From NCBI GenBank assembly GCA_951217055.1, contig OX578278.1, positions 43,289,574 through 43,353,573 on the forward strand: a stretch of DNA of 64,000 nucleotides, in the 5' to 3' direction. Both the position numbers and the translations under genes were made by a program. Below are positions 24,745 through 35,230 of the stretch, one piece after another (the first letter of the stretch is position 1; every line of letters begins with the position of its first letter). Origin of the DNA: Gerris lacustris (taxonomy: Eukaryota > Arthropoda > Insecta > Hemiptera > Gerridae). A model generated the notes under the pieces. It saw nothing but the letters and a program-made list of their open reading frames with translations, was not told the DNA's origin and did not search any database.

Positions 24745-25084
24745 CTCGGTTGATACTGTCTTTGGTGACTCAAAGAAGGCCGAAGAGCCGTTAATTTTGC
24801 ATATTCTAAAGGATTATAACACGTATACGTAGTACATTGTATATTTTACAATTTTACAATGTAAGATGTATAAAATAAAATTCAATTTTTTTTACTAGGT
24901 ATTTAGTTAGTTCCGGCTGCGAAGAAAATATATTTTTTAAAGTGTAACTCTAAAAATATGCTTGTCGTTATAGCAACGCCGAGGATAACTAGGAGCCAGC
25001 CTAGAAAGAGCAACAATAGCTAGCAATAGACGGAACCCATTAATATAATTAGTAAGTAGAAATTAGATGTCCCTATTTATTTAA
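22871..25084. other. AT-rich DNA, no recognisable gene
   Basis: A GC-richer patch at about 23220-23400 (AGCCGCCCTGAGTCTCTCTG region) stands out but encodes nothing recognisable. A poly-A run of about 25 bases at 24719-24743 may be a retroposed tail. The remainder shows nothing. Confidence 0.4.
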
Positions 25085-25355
25085 ATCTTATTTTTAGGTA
25101 GGTCAATTAGGGTAAAAGTAGTAAGAGTTAACAACTCATAGTAGATAGAAACTGGCTACATTTCGTCCCCCTCCGGGACATAATCATGCCTTATCATGGG
25201 TGGAATTAGTCACATATACTCAAACAAAGTTGGTATTGTCAAAATAAATAATGGAAATACATAACGGAGGGGGCCGAAATATAGCCAGTTTCTATCTATT
25301 TATGAGTTGTTAACTCTTACTACTTTTACCCTAATTGACCTACCTAAAAATAAGA
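25085..25355. mobile_element. Foldback/MITE with about 90-bp inverted arms
   Basis: Left arm 25085-25174 and right arm 25266-25355 match in inverted orientation: CTTATTTTTAGGTAGGTCAA, GTAAGAGTTAACAACTCATA, AGATAGAAACTGGCTA and CCCCCTCCG. The 14-base phrase TTAATATAATTAGT occurs on both outer sides (about 25040 and 25356) and may be a duplicated flank. Non-coding. Confidence 0.8.
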
Positions 25356-25809
25356 TTAATATAATTAGTTATACTAAAACCATTAGAATAATACAGAAGG
25401 ATGGCTCCCGAAGGTGTCACCTTTAATCCCAGGCAAAATATAGTTGATATAATGTATTGTCGGTTTTAGTTATGCAATTTATCTATGCAATGACGTACAT
25501 AGCTTAAATTATACCTTGAAGCAACAGTTAGGTATGGTAATTCTGAATTACGGTGGCTAATTACATACTTCAATAATAATTCACTGTGACTGAATGGGTT
25601 GCTCGGCAAAATTGTTCACTAAATCTAACTCGGAAAGTAATCTTACAATCGGTTTCGCATTGTAAATAACATTCTAAGAGCGAAATTGATAATTTGTTCT
25701 GCCAAAAATTACAGTGTGTGACTGATAATGACCAACTAAAGTACATGGAGTATACTAAACATGCGGTACATCAAAGGGGTAAAATTTGAAGAATAACCAT
25801 ACCTTAGAC

Positions 25810-26757
25810 CAGCGATTCCCAAAGTGTGGGTCGCGACCCGGCACCGGGTCGTAGAAAAATTTTCCGGGTCGCGAAAAAAATATTGTAAAATCATTAAAAA
25901 AAAAATTCGGTGTTATATAAAAAATAAAATGAAATTATTATCAATAAATATTTTTATACCGATTATTTTTATTTAAACGTCTTTTTTAAAAAAGGGAGAT
26001 TCTTAATTTGCCTGGCCTGTTCGATACTATAAAATCCAGCAACTGCTAGGTAAGGTGTGACACACCCCATCTGATGTTTGCGTGTACGTTATGTCTTGAC
26101 TAAAGATTGCAGTAGCATTAAACTATAATTTAAAAGGAAGAAATTTTAAATCTTAGTAAACAAAAAGTTGATAGTTTAATTGTAATTTCATGCGACACCG
26201 ATCTGAAAAGAAGTGTTTAAAACTGTACCACTAATTAATTTTTGGTTGCGCTGTCAAAAGGAGTATCCAAGCGTAAGCGAAAAAGCGATACAATTTTGAA
26301 TGCTTTTTGTCACTACTTATACGTGTAAAGCTGCGTTGTCTGCTTTGGTGTCCTTAAGAAATAAGTATCGAAACAGATTGGATGTCGAACCTAATTTGAG
26401 AATAAAATTAACATCATTACCTCCTAATTTGAAATTGTTATGTGATGACAAACAACATCATCCTTCGCACTAAGGGCAAAATATGTGGAATAAAGCTTAC
26501 TTCGTTTAATAAAGTTTTAAATGAATATAATAATTGTTCATTTTTTAATTACTTATATTTTCTTTTATAATTTTTGAGTATGAATAAACAAACAAAATAA
26601 CTTGATTATTATTAATATTGCTTCCGAGCTTACGGAAGCATTGTGTTCACCTTTTTTTTTCTTTTTTTTGTAAATACATACATTTTTTTCAAGGTGGGTC
26701 GCAAAAAATTTTAATATCTCGTACCGGGCCGCGGTCGAAAAAGTTTGGGAAACGTTG
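25810..26757 (+). mobile_element. hAT element with 8-bp target duplication (948 bp)
   Basis: The element starts CAGCGATTCCCAAAGTG and its other end, read inward, starts CAACGTTTCCCAAACTT; both continue into CG-rich GGGTCGCGACC or GACCGCGGCCC sequence. It is flanked on both sides by the 8-mer CCTTAGAC (25802-25809 and 26758-26765), as expected for hAT. Only the last part of a transposase remains. A P-type phrase (CCGAGCTTACGGAAGCATTG) has inserted or been captured at about 26622-26650. Confidence 0.9.
26300..26473 (+). pseudogene. hAT transposase C-terminal dimerisation fragment (ZBED5/FAM200-like)
   Basis: A 57-codon open frame reads MLFVTTYTCKAALSALVSL, then RNKYRNRLDVEPNLRIKLTS and ends KQHHPSH before the stop. 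The pattern F-T-TY-C-A-SAL-S-K-KYRNRLD-E-LR is the end of the hAT C-terminal dimerisation domain in the ZBED5-like branch. The rest of the transposase (zinc finger, catalytic core) cannot be read upstream in the 490 bp available. The fragment sits inside the element that carries matching hAT ends. It is too short to have transposase function; survival of the frame may be chance. Confidence 0.85.
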
Positions 26758-26791
26758 CCTTAGACGATTTTCGAAGAATCGTCTAATATTA

Positions 26792-26801
26792 ATATATATA
26801 T

Positions 26802-26886
<85 letters not shown>

Positions 26887-26893
26887 ATATATA
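26792..26893. repeat. (TA)n array
   Basis: TA dinucleotide array about 35 bp beyond the hAT element, with a TATTAATATATA-rich lead-in and a TATTGTATATATAA exit. Confidence 0.97.
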
Positions 26894-28742
26894 ATGCCAC
26901 TTACATACTTTTAAATATCTATACCGATAGTAACTTTTCCCAAATCCACAGTCTAGATTTGAACTTCATGTAGTATTTAATCGCATTTATTTTCTTGAAG
27001 AATTTTAATTTTAAGCTGCGTAGTTATATTATTGAAATAAATGCTTTCTAGACAAGGACATTTTTGTGACTAAGAATAGATTGTTTAAAAAGTTACACTT
27101 GTGTCAATGCAAATTAATTGCAAGTTTATTTCAGTTTTAAAGCGTATATTTTATGCTCATAAACTGAAGCCTGGTTTGCATGCAACGTTTTGTTGTCAGT
27201 CTTACATGATAATTCAGGGTGTGACCAAAATCATGCGGCTACTCTATTTAATCTTTCGCTCAGATGTTCAGAAATCTGTTTGGAGATGTAAAAGTTCTTG
27301 TGCCCTTAAATTGAAGAAGTTATCAAAGTACCACAGAAAAGGTTGATATATTTCTTCCGTTTCAGCTCCAGAACGTTTTTATTTCCCACTGTCTTTGCGG
27401 TGAACAGTTCGAAATGAGTTGATCTTTTTGGTTAACAACTCTTTTGTTTATTGTATTGAAAACTATAATGCTCTATATATTCATTTATTAGTTTTAGGGT
27501 TTAAAAGAAAAAAAAATGTCTTCTCCTTCTCCTTTTTAATAAATAGCTATATTTCGACTTCCCTGTAAAACTTTATTTTGTTTATTCAAAACGTCAAACA
27601 GGCCGTCCACAACTGACGTATTGATTGGCCATTCTGACTACAAAACATTACATGTAAAACAGGCTTAATATATAGATTTTGTGATTACTTTAAATAGTAC
27701 TTCATTACTTGCATCATTCCATAATCGTTATTTGCTATCTTAATTAAATATTTTTCAATCGTTATTATCCCTATACAACTTATCCCTTTATTGAGCAAAA
27801 AATGAACATCAAATTTTTCTACCCAATTAACTTAATTAAAGGGAGAGGAGAAGGAAAGAAATGTTTGAGATGTTTTATTCACCTGTTTTCCATTAGTCGG
27901 GCCATTTCCATAGTTGTTGACTGGGAGTTGTTTTTCCCCTCAACTAGTCCCGACTAAAAGCTAGGAGTTAGCAGGGTTTAGTGTTGCATTTCTGTGAAAA
28001 TAAAAAACTCTTGAAACTTGATGATTCATTTTAACTCTGAGAGCTAGAACCAACCGAACTCTGTCTATTGCTTTTCAAGGACCAGCAAGCAGTATATAAA
28101 CGAGGGCTTTTATCCAGAACTAGCGAGCTGCGTTCCTACAAATGGACAGATTAATTCTGTAGTGAATTCTGTGTGCTCGGATTATTACTTTAAAAATCAC
28201 TATTCCCTTATTTCAGATTTGGTTCCAAGTAAAATGCAACAGTATACAACTTCAGGTGGAATTATATTTGCTCAGAGCCTGTAGGCAAATTTCTTGTATG
28301 TTCATTCCGTATACAAGAACACCTTCCTCATATTTAATCAGTACTTGCTGATGAGATTTATAAAGGGCGATGAGTACCTTTCTCGTTTAATTTTATAAAT
28401 CATAATTTGTTTCTAACAAGCAAACCGGTTATAAAAAAATCAATCTCAGGTATAATTTTACTCGTTTTGCCACGACAGACATAGTCTTTTAAATGTTCGT
28501 CAATGAGAAAAGAGAATGCATAGTAATGTAGAACAAATGCAATTGGAACAAACAATATGAAGTACTTGGAAAAAAAGATCTATACTTTTTCTTTTAGTGT
28601 GGCTGGATCCTCTACATCATCAGCATGGTCCTCAACTTAGTTTGACCATGTGTTCAGTATTGACTATAAATTATATTTAGTTGTAACCAATAGCTCTATG
28701 CTTGTTTTGTTTGACTAATGACGTCATTTCATGTGTTGACAG
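26894..28742. other. Upstream flank of the neuroligin exon
   Basis: No coding region is recognised. The sequence is AT-rich until about 28080. The last 60 bp before the exon includes TGACGTCA (about 28719), a CRE-like octamer, and ends in TGTTGACAG, a possible splice acceptor. The upstream part could be an intron after a non-coding 5' exon or the promoter region. Confidence 0.45.
28094..28130 (+). promoter_or_regulatory. Possible TATA-type core promoter
   Basis: GTATATAAACGAGGGC is the only TATA box in a non-repetitive, GC-richer context near the neuroligin exon, about 690 bp upstream of the ATG. A start site would fall near 28125 (ATCCAGAAC). A real transcript would require splicing or a long 5' leader up to the exon. 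Chance occurrence in AT-rich DNA is possible. Confidence 0.25.
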
Positions 28743-29196
28743 GTTGTGGAGAGGTGATGTTGGCGGGGTGGGGGTGATGGGGGCATGGGTCCCGGGGCGC
28801 TGCTGGGCTGGGCGGCGGTGCTGGCCCTAGCGGCGGCCCCCCACCCACCCACCGCCAAGTACTCGACAAGAGTCGTACGGACCAAGTACGGCCCCCTGAG
28901 AGGCCTACTCCTTCAGCACCCACCCGTCGAGGCCTTCTTGGGCGTACCTTACGCCACGCCGCCTCTCGGCTCGCTCCGCTACATGCCGCCCGTTACCCCG
29001 TCAGCTTGGCGGACCACACGTCTAGCAGTCTCCTATTCCCCCGTTTGCCCCCAGAAGGCGCCTTCCTATGCCAACAGGACAGATGCCCTAATGGAATTAC
29101 CGCGAGGTCGTCTTGCTTACTTAGATAGACTTCTTCCTCTCCTTGTCAACCAGAGCGAGGACTGCCTCTACCTTAACATCTACGTCCCTAGACCAG
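28743..29196 (+). CDS. Neuroligin, first coding exon
   Basis: The exon encodes the N terminus of a neuroligin, a postsynaptic cholinesterase-like adhesion receptor for neurexins. From the ATG at 28785 there is a hydrophobic signal peptide (about residues 1-22, GALLGWAAVLALAAA), then TKYGPLRGLL, EAFLGVPYATPPLGSLRYMP, WRTTRLAVSYSPVCPQ, the insect-neuroligin stretch ELPRGRLAYLDRLLPLL and NQSEDCLYLNIYVP. This is the alpha/beta-hydrolase N terminus with a Cys pair. The coding part ends at 29196 (phase 1), before GTAAAGAC. The following in-frame codons to 29225 are intronic. A splice acceptor is possible at 28741-28742. Two upstream ATGs (28757, 28777) lie in other frames. The first 100 coding bases are extremely GC-rich compared with the surroundings. 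Which paralogue it is cannot be decided from one exon. Confidence 0.93.
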
Positions 29197-30087
29197 GTAA
29201 AGACATAGAATTACACTTTACATAATTATGCCTTTTACTTTAAACATTCCATTTTATCCAGCTAGACCTACTAGTGACACGCTCGGTGTTTACCCAGCAT
29301 CGTCGTATAAATTGATAAATCAGCTTTTAAATTTCCTTTTTAAAAAGATAACGTCTCTTCCTTATATGTACAATGTACAGTGACATAGAAAACACGAGAA
29401 TTGGGATTAATATAATATGTCCAGCTATAACACTGAACGCTTCCTCAAGGAGACTCACGCTAACTCAAATACATACTACTTATATAAGTGTAACAACTTA
29501 AATGAATAATTTAACCGCGAGATTACATTAACTTATTAATACGGTCTCCTATGAAATTGAGTTGGACACCTCATTTGTACAGACTATGGGCAATAGGCGA
29601 TAAACATATTTATCTACTTGCGGAGGGAAAATTAGGCATTAACGATCTAATTTTGGGCAGGGAAATGTAATTTTACTTCCTAGAAAGTAAAATCAGGAAA
29701 AACGTCACTGCCTAGGCAGCAAAATTTATACTGTTATTATGTTGGCAATAACAGTTTATATTACTGTCTTTATCCTTTAGTTATTGGTTTTGTAAACTTT
29801 CATTAACCAATAATGTTGTTGTATATTATTGTTTAATAAATAAACTTTAAATAATGCACTTAACCCCCACTATACACTACGCTATAATAGTTATTTATGT
29901 TATTAGGCAGCAAAATTTCAAGTTTTTAAGTTTTAGTTCCGAGCCAAAGCCGAGGATAGGCTAATCAAATTTACTGCAGAGGCGAAGCCGAGGCAGGAAA
30001 TTTACAATTTTACATGTTGACTGGCAAATTACATGTTGACTCTTTGTCAACACAAGTCAAGTTAACCGACATAAATATATATATATA
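29197..30087 (+). other. Start of neuroligin intron 1
   Basis: The splice donor is followed by AT-rich DNA. At about 29925-29990 there is another pair of GC-rich phrases (CCGAGCCAAAGCCGAGG and GAGGCGAAGCCGAGG) related to the 36-bp repeat at 0.8 kb. The phrase TAGGCAGCAAAATTT occurs twice (about 29713 and 29905). No exon is seen. Confidence 0.5.
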
Positions 30088-31550
30088 CAGGCTGTCCCAA
30101 AAAAGCTTAGCGCGCTGTTCAGAACAGGGATCTACATGTGAAAATAAGTCGAAAATGCTCAGTAACTTTTTTCGATTTCGGCTTTGTTCTGCCGTAATCC
30201 GCCATTTTGTATTTCTTTTGAAAAAAATGATGTTTCAAAAACCCTTCAAGATATTGTTAGGAAACTTGACAGATGTCTTACTAACTCCGATATCTAAAAT
30301 TTCCAAAAATATTAGTTTTCAAATTTATCAAATTTCAAAATTGCGGTCATTTAAAATTTTAAGTCAAATTCCATAAAAACCAGTAGGTATGAAGAAATTT
30401 TTGCATGAGACAAAAGTAGCAAAACTTTTAAATGCAAATCTAACGATACCTTAATTATTGAAATTGGTTCATAAATAAAGAAATGACGATTACTTCAATT
30501 GTTAGTGGTGTTTAATAAATAATAGGTACAAAAAAATTGAATAGGAAATAAGCACTTTTTTACATTAGATAAGTGTTCAATGTGGCTTTGGCAGCAACTC
30601 ACTGCTCTAATCCTCGGCTCATAGACTGCCTCACCCTCTCTAACACTCCAGTCATCTTTTTTATCTTTCGGGATCCATCTCCAATTCACTCTTTCAGATG
30701 TTCAATGTCACCTACAGGCGTTGAATAAACCGTGGATTTCAAATGACCCCAAACGAAAAAAAATATTTGGTTTAAATCTGGTGATCTCGCAGCCCACGCT
30801 ATTGTGCCGCCACAACCAATCCACTTATTTCTGCATTGTACATCTAAGTTTTCTCTTACACTATTGCTGAAGTGAGGTGGTACACCATCGTGCATATAAA
30901 CCACCACTTTGTCTGGTATTTAGGGAAACATCTTCCATGATATTGATTAGGTCATGTTGAAGGAAGTGCAAATAACTAACTTCATTCAATCTTGGTGGTA
31001 AAAACACTGGACCAATAAGACTACCCCCCCAAAATACCTGTCCAAACATTAAATGAAAAATTATGTTGATGCCTGGATTGTACAATTAAAATTATGTGCG
31101 GGTTCTCATCTGCTCAATGGTGGGTGTTGTGAATGTTAAAAATACCTTGTCGGTTGAACACTCCTTGACATTAAAGTAATCGTCATTTCTTTATTTATGA
31201 ACCGATTTCAATAATTAAGGTATCGTAAGATTTGCATTAATAAGTTCTACAACTTTTGTCTGATACAAAATTTCTTCATACCTACTGGTTTCATGGTATT
31301 TGACTTTTAAAATTTTAAATGGCTGCCATTTTTAAATTTAATAAATTTGAAAACTAATATTTTTTGGAAATTTTAGAATCGGAGTTAGTAAGACATTTGT
31401 CAAGTTTCCTAACAATATCTTGAAGGGTTTTTGTAACATCATTCTATTACGGCTAAACTAAGCCGAAATCGAAAAAAATATTACTGAGTATTTTCGACTT
31501 ATTTTCACATGTAGCCTGTTCTGAATAGCCTTTTGGGCTACACCTTTTTT
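30088..31550. mobile_element. Tc1/mariner-superfamily element with about 400-bp inverted repeats
   Basis: The left end CAGGCTGTCCCAAAAAAGC follows a TA. The right end lies at about 31544-31550, before another TA run. The two long arms (about 30088-30497 and 31165-31550) match in inverted orientation through CAGAACAGG, ACATGTGAAAATAAGTCG, the CCTTCAAGATATTGTTAGGA block and TTCATAAATAAAGAAATGACG. Between them lies a minus-strand transposase relic. Arms this long are unusual for the superfamily, whose inverted repeats are mostly tens of bases long. Confidence 0.88.
30497..31090 (-). pseudogene. Tc1/mariner transposase relic (DDE_3-like)
   Basis: The C-terminal part of a mariner-like transposase is split over three frames. 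Visible pieces are QVFWGGSLIGPVFLPPRLN, SYLHFLQHDL, IMEDVSLNTRQ, then after a slip VVYMHDGVPPHFS (second catalytic Asp in MHDG), NKWIGCGGTIAWAARSPDLN (third catalytic Asp in SPDL), FFVWGHLKSTVYSTPV and a tail with EYEP-like VYEPRIRAV. The spacing between the two Asp residues is 36 residues as it stands, but indels may have changed it. The N-terminal helix-turn-helix domains and first catalytic Asp are absent, so the copy is dead. Confidence 0.87.
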
Positions 31551-31657
31551 ATATATATATATATATACATCTATCGAATTGTGAGTTGTTACCGCAAGTT
31601 CGTATGTTATCAAATGAGGATATCCCTACCGTCGATACTTGATTGATCTGGAGATCA

Positions 31658-31692
31658 CTGGACCGGTTTCGGCTAAACGCCATCATCAGCAG
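31658..31692 (-). ncRNA. Hammerhead ribozyme motif in the Penelope left arm
   Basis: The minus strand reads CTG-CTGATGA-TGGCGTTTAGCC-GAAACCGGTC-CAG. This has CUGAUGA and GAAA core boxes, helix II GGC/GCC with loop GUUUA, a self-complementary ACCGGU where helix III would be, a C17 cleavage position, and a 3-bp helix I (CUG/CAG). Short palindromic helix III suggests a dimeric form, as described for Penelope-type ribozymes. The right arm has CTAATGA in place of CTGATGA and is probably inactive. Confidence 0.7.
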
Positions 31693-31811
31693 AGTCGAAG
31701 TCTCTCGTAGCACTCATCAAGTCTAAATGAGAGAATGAAGTTGAAAAGGTACAGGTAGATGAATATTTATGTACAAAAGAAGTAGGATATGGAAAAACCC
31801 GTGAGACGGGG

Positions 31812-32580
31812 GTGTCAGGTGCCCAGACGGCGAAAAAACAACCTGACACACCTATTAGACCAATAGTCAACTACAGACAGGCACCCGCATACAAACTCTC
31901 ACAACACTTAGCAACAACCATAAAAGACTTTGCAGAACTTGACGATAAATACACATTAAAAAACAGCCACGAATTAACGAATTTAACATCTAACCTTACT
32001 CTAAATTCACAAAGCCGACTAATATCACTCGACGTAACTATTTTTTACACATCTATACCTGTTAACGAGACTATAAACTTACTTGAACACAAATTATTGC
32101 TCAACCACGACCGACAGACTGTGCATCAGCTAATAAATTTACTACGTACTGCTTTAAAACAGAACTACTTCAGTTTCAATGCCAAGAATTACTTACCGAC
32201 AGACGGTTTGGGCATGGGCCATCCAACATCTTCCATAATGGCTGAGGTTTTCATGCAATCCTTAGAAGATCTGTATGTACCAAAGCTATAGCGGAGGTAT
32301 TTGGCGTGGTCTATTACAAACGTTATGTCGACCACTGCTTTTTGGTAATCGAGTATGAAATAGAACAAACTAACGACTTACTAACGTACATGAACGGAAT
32401 ACACCCTAACATTAAATTCACCTTAGAAACAGAAACAGACGGACAACTTAACTTCATGGACTTAACCTTGTCACGAACAGACCACAAACTCACTTACAAA
32501 ATCTATAGGAAACCTACAGCAACCGACCACACAATACACGCAACGTCAAATCATCCAACACAACACAAACTATCTCTTAC
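31812..32580 (+). pseudogene. Penelope-like reverse transcriptase, frameshifted
   Basis: The first frame reads PDTPIRPIVNYRQAPAYKLS (fingers), SLDVTIFYTSIPV (motif A, catalytic Asp), and LGMGHPTSSIMAEVFMQSLE (motif B). After a one-base slip near 32280 it continues VYYKRYVDHCFLV (motif C; the second Asp of the YVDD box is His here), NGIHPNIKFTLETETDGQLN and FMDLTLSR (motif D/E region), then YKIYRKPTATDHT and SNHPTQHK. The substitution in motif C alone would abolish polymerase activity. The order and wording match Penelope-like RTs rather than LINE or LTR RTs. The frame then dissolves into pyrimidine-rich sequence at about 32580. Confidence 0.9.
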
Positions 32581-32726
32581 AGATCCATCTCTTTTTTCTT
32601 CATCAATTTCTCAACTTTTTCTCTTATATTCTTCCCTTCCTAAAATCATCTTTTTCTTTTTCTCTATGCCAACTCTTATGGTTCATTACATCATCTTTGT
32701 CCGTCGCCCACCCTTCACTCTTTTAC

Positions 32727-33440
32727 AGGGAGTGAACCGATTGAGCGTGAAAGTAACAAACTGAGAGTCGATTGAGCGCAGACCTTACAAACGGTTAAGT
32801 GTCAACTGAGCGCAAGTACTTAAGACTTACTTTTTTATTAGTTACTACGGTCAGTGTTGACTGAGCGCAGACCTTACAAACTGTCGAGTGTCAACTGAGC
32901 GCAAGTACTTAAGACTTACTTTTTTATTAGTTACTTTAGGTTAGTGTTTAACCATTTGCCTATATTGAGATCTTGGTTTTCTTTGTTCTTCTTATACACG
33001 TTGTACTCTTTAGATACGCCAGCTTGCTGAATGCGGCGATACCAAGATTGTGCCAGATGAAACCGACTTCCTATAATAGTGGTTTCAGGTTAATTTAATG
33101 GTGGGTTGTAGGTTAATTCCTGAATTTCGACACAATTGAAATTTTCTCGAATAAACTCTAATAAATATTTAGAAGGTAGTAGTGCCCACAGCAATGGAAT
33201 ATAATGATTATTATATTCCATCCATGATTAGATAGGTCTAATAGATAGATAGAAATAAGGAGAAAATATAGAAAACAGAAAGAATGATTATAATCCAGTT
33301 AATAATTATAATAATAATAAACAATATTCTAGCTAACTGTATTTACCTGTTTATTTACATATTATAATTCTTGCGCTCAGTCGACTCTCGCAATTTAATC
33401 CTTTTTTCTCTCTCGCGCTTAATCGGTACTTACCCCTTTT
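32727..33440. mobile_element. Nested inverted-repeat element with GAGCGC motifs
   Basis: Left end CAGGGAGTGAACCGATTGAG CG and right end, read inward, GGGGTAAGTACCGATTAAGC G are inverted relatives extending about 60 bp and including GAGAGTCGATTGAGCGC. Inside, an 89-bp unit containing TTGAGCGCAGACCTTACAAA and CAACTGAGCGCAAGTACTT is duplicated in tandem (32767-32944). There is no protein. It appears to have inserted into the older Penelope-like copy. Confidence 0.6.
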
Positions 33441-33782
33441 ACATCGCCTTGTTGTCTCAATTCAACCCTTTCGTCTATTGCTCATCACTCTACGCAACCT
33501 TCCCTTCATTGCATCATCTTCTTCTTCGCGCACTCTTCCCTTCGTTTTTTCGCCGTCTGTGCACCTGACACCCCTGTCTCACGGGTTTTGTACATATCCT
33601 ACTTCTTTTGTACATATATCTTCATCTACCTCCACCTTTTCAACTTCATTCTCGCATGTAGACTTGATGAGTGTGTTGAGTGCTACGAGAGACTTCGACT
33701 CTGCTAATGATGGCGTTTAGCCGAAACCGGTCCAGTGATCTCCAGATCAAGCAAGTATCGACGGTAGGGATATCCTCATTTG

Positions 33783-33786
<4 letters not shown>

Positions 33787-33880
<94 letters not shown>
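33787..33880. repeat. (TA)n array
   Basis: Array directly abutting the right arm of the Penelope-like element. Confidence 0.97.
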
Positions 33881-33881
<1 letters not shown>

Positions 33882-35230
33882 TCCTATTAAATATTCACGA
33901 ATTAATGTTTTCCATAAAATGGAAAAAATGAGTTTTTTTTGGCTGTATTCCAGATTTATATGATATTTTGTCTCAATTCTTCTCATTGCTAAACTTGGGC
34001 ATAATCACCCTTTTTCCTTCCCCTTCTCCATTTTCCCCTTATCTCAAATTGATTTAGAGATTTAACATTCTTAAATTATAGTGTTGCAATTTGATTCTTA
34101 TATTAATTAATATCCGCCATATAATCTAACAATTTATGTATAAAATATAAATAATTTAATATAGATACTAACATGAAGGGGTGACCACAGATTTTACATT
34201 GATCTGTGGTACATAAAGCTGCGTTGTGCAGTTCACGTAGAGCAGTGCAGCACGATAACTGATCGAGTCACAGTTGTCTTCGTGAGTAGTTTTGTCGGGG
34301 CAGTTTGACGTCACAGTACCTTTTTTGTGTGCTTGTCATTTAACAGTATTAAAGGATAATGATAGCATTATCCTTTCTTACTTTTTAGGGCTTCGAGCTC
34401 ATCCTAGAAACCCTTATGCTTTTGGTAGTTCGTCCGTCCGTCCTTCCGTCCTTCGCATCTTGGAGTACATCTCCCGACCTACTGAAGCTGTTGACTTGAA
34501 ATTTGGTATACAAGTTAAACTTTTTTGCCAAAAAACTGAAAAACTATTGTAAACTTAAACACACAAAATTTCTGCGATCTGCAACATATTTTAGAGGTAA
34601 TAATATTACCTAAATCTTGTTTTGAATGAACTATCCAGCTGAATCGATAATGCTTTAATTTTTTTATATTTTTTCATAATTTAGAAAAAATATTGATTGG
34701 ATAGTTAAAAAGAGAATTTCGGAATGATGTTAAAAGATTGAAACATATAACCAGGATAATAAAATAAATGATAAGAAGTTAAAGAAGGATCGACTGAAGT
34801 CTTAGAAAAAGAAGTTGAAATAATTTTATGGATTCAAATAAAGCTAAAAGGAAGACATTTTTGTAAGTACAATTAATTGAGTAGTTGTCTTGACTTAGTG
34901 TCTCGTGGTAGATTAATTAAATTACCAAAGTGTACATCCAGTTTAGATTCTTCCATCAACCCAAGCTAGATTTAATTAATTAATAATTGATAAAATTAAT
35001 TGATTTAATTAATTTTTATCGATTTAATTTAAGCCTAAAAATCGTATGTTTATTTTATTCCCTTTACTTTTGAAATAGTCACAAAATACAAGTGATTTCG
35101 ACAAGTGTGTTCAATTTATGCTATTTCATTTTATATTGTATAAACCTTATAAGGAGGATTATATTTACACTACCTTGTACCTTGATTATTATTAAAACTA
35201 AGTAAATTAAATTAAACTAATTACTCTAAA
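33881..35230. other. AT-rich DNA with a P-like fragment
   Basis: A fragment resembling the P and R repeats lies at about 34385-34545 (TTCGTCCGTCCGTCCTTCCG, TTGACTTGAAATTTGGTATA). A hairpin phrase CCACAGA-TTTTACATTGA-TCTGTGG occurs at about 34186-34210. No gene is seen. Confidence 0.5.

Larger units (their letters stand above)
31569..33786 (+). mobile_element. Penelope-like element with inverted pseudo-LTR ends
   Basis: An RT relic is framed by inverted arms of about 235 bp (about 31607-31846 and 33548-33783). The arms share GAGGATATCCCTACCGTCGA, GATCTGGAGATCACTGGACC, GGTTTCGGCTAAACGCCATC and GACGGCGAAAAAAC. Inverted terminal copies and hammerhead motifs are known for Penelope-like elements. 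(TA)n lies directly outside both arms, so the element probably landed in a TA array. The coding part starts abruptly at the left arm boundary, so the 5' portion and any GIY-YIG endonuclease are missing. A separate element is nested at about 32727-33440. Confidence 0.85.

Noticed and set aside
28729..28923. 64-codon minus-strand frame opposite the neuroligin start
   Set aside because: It is proline/glycine-rich antisense of a GC-rich exon with no family motif.
34186..34330. Possible LTR or tRNA-like sequence (hairpin CCACAGA..TCTGTGG and AGAGCAGTGCAGCACG)
   Set aside because: No primer-binding site, LTR partner or cloverleaf could be traced.
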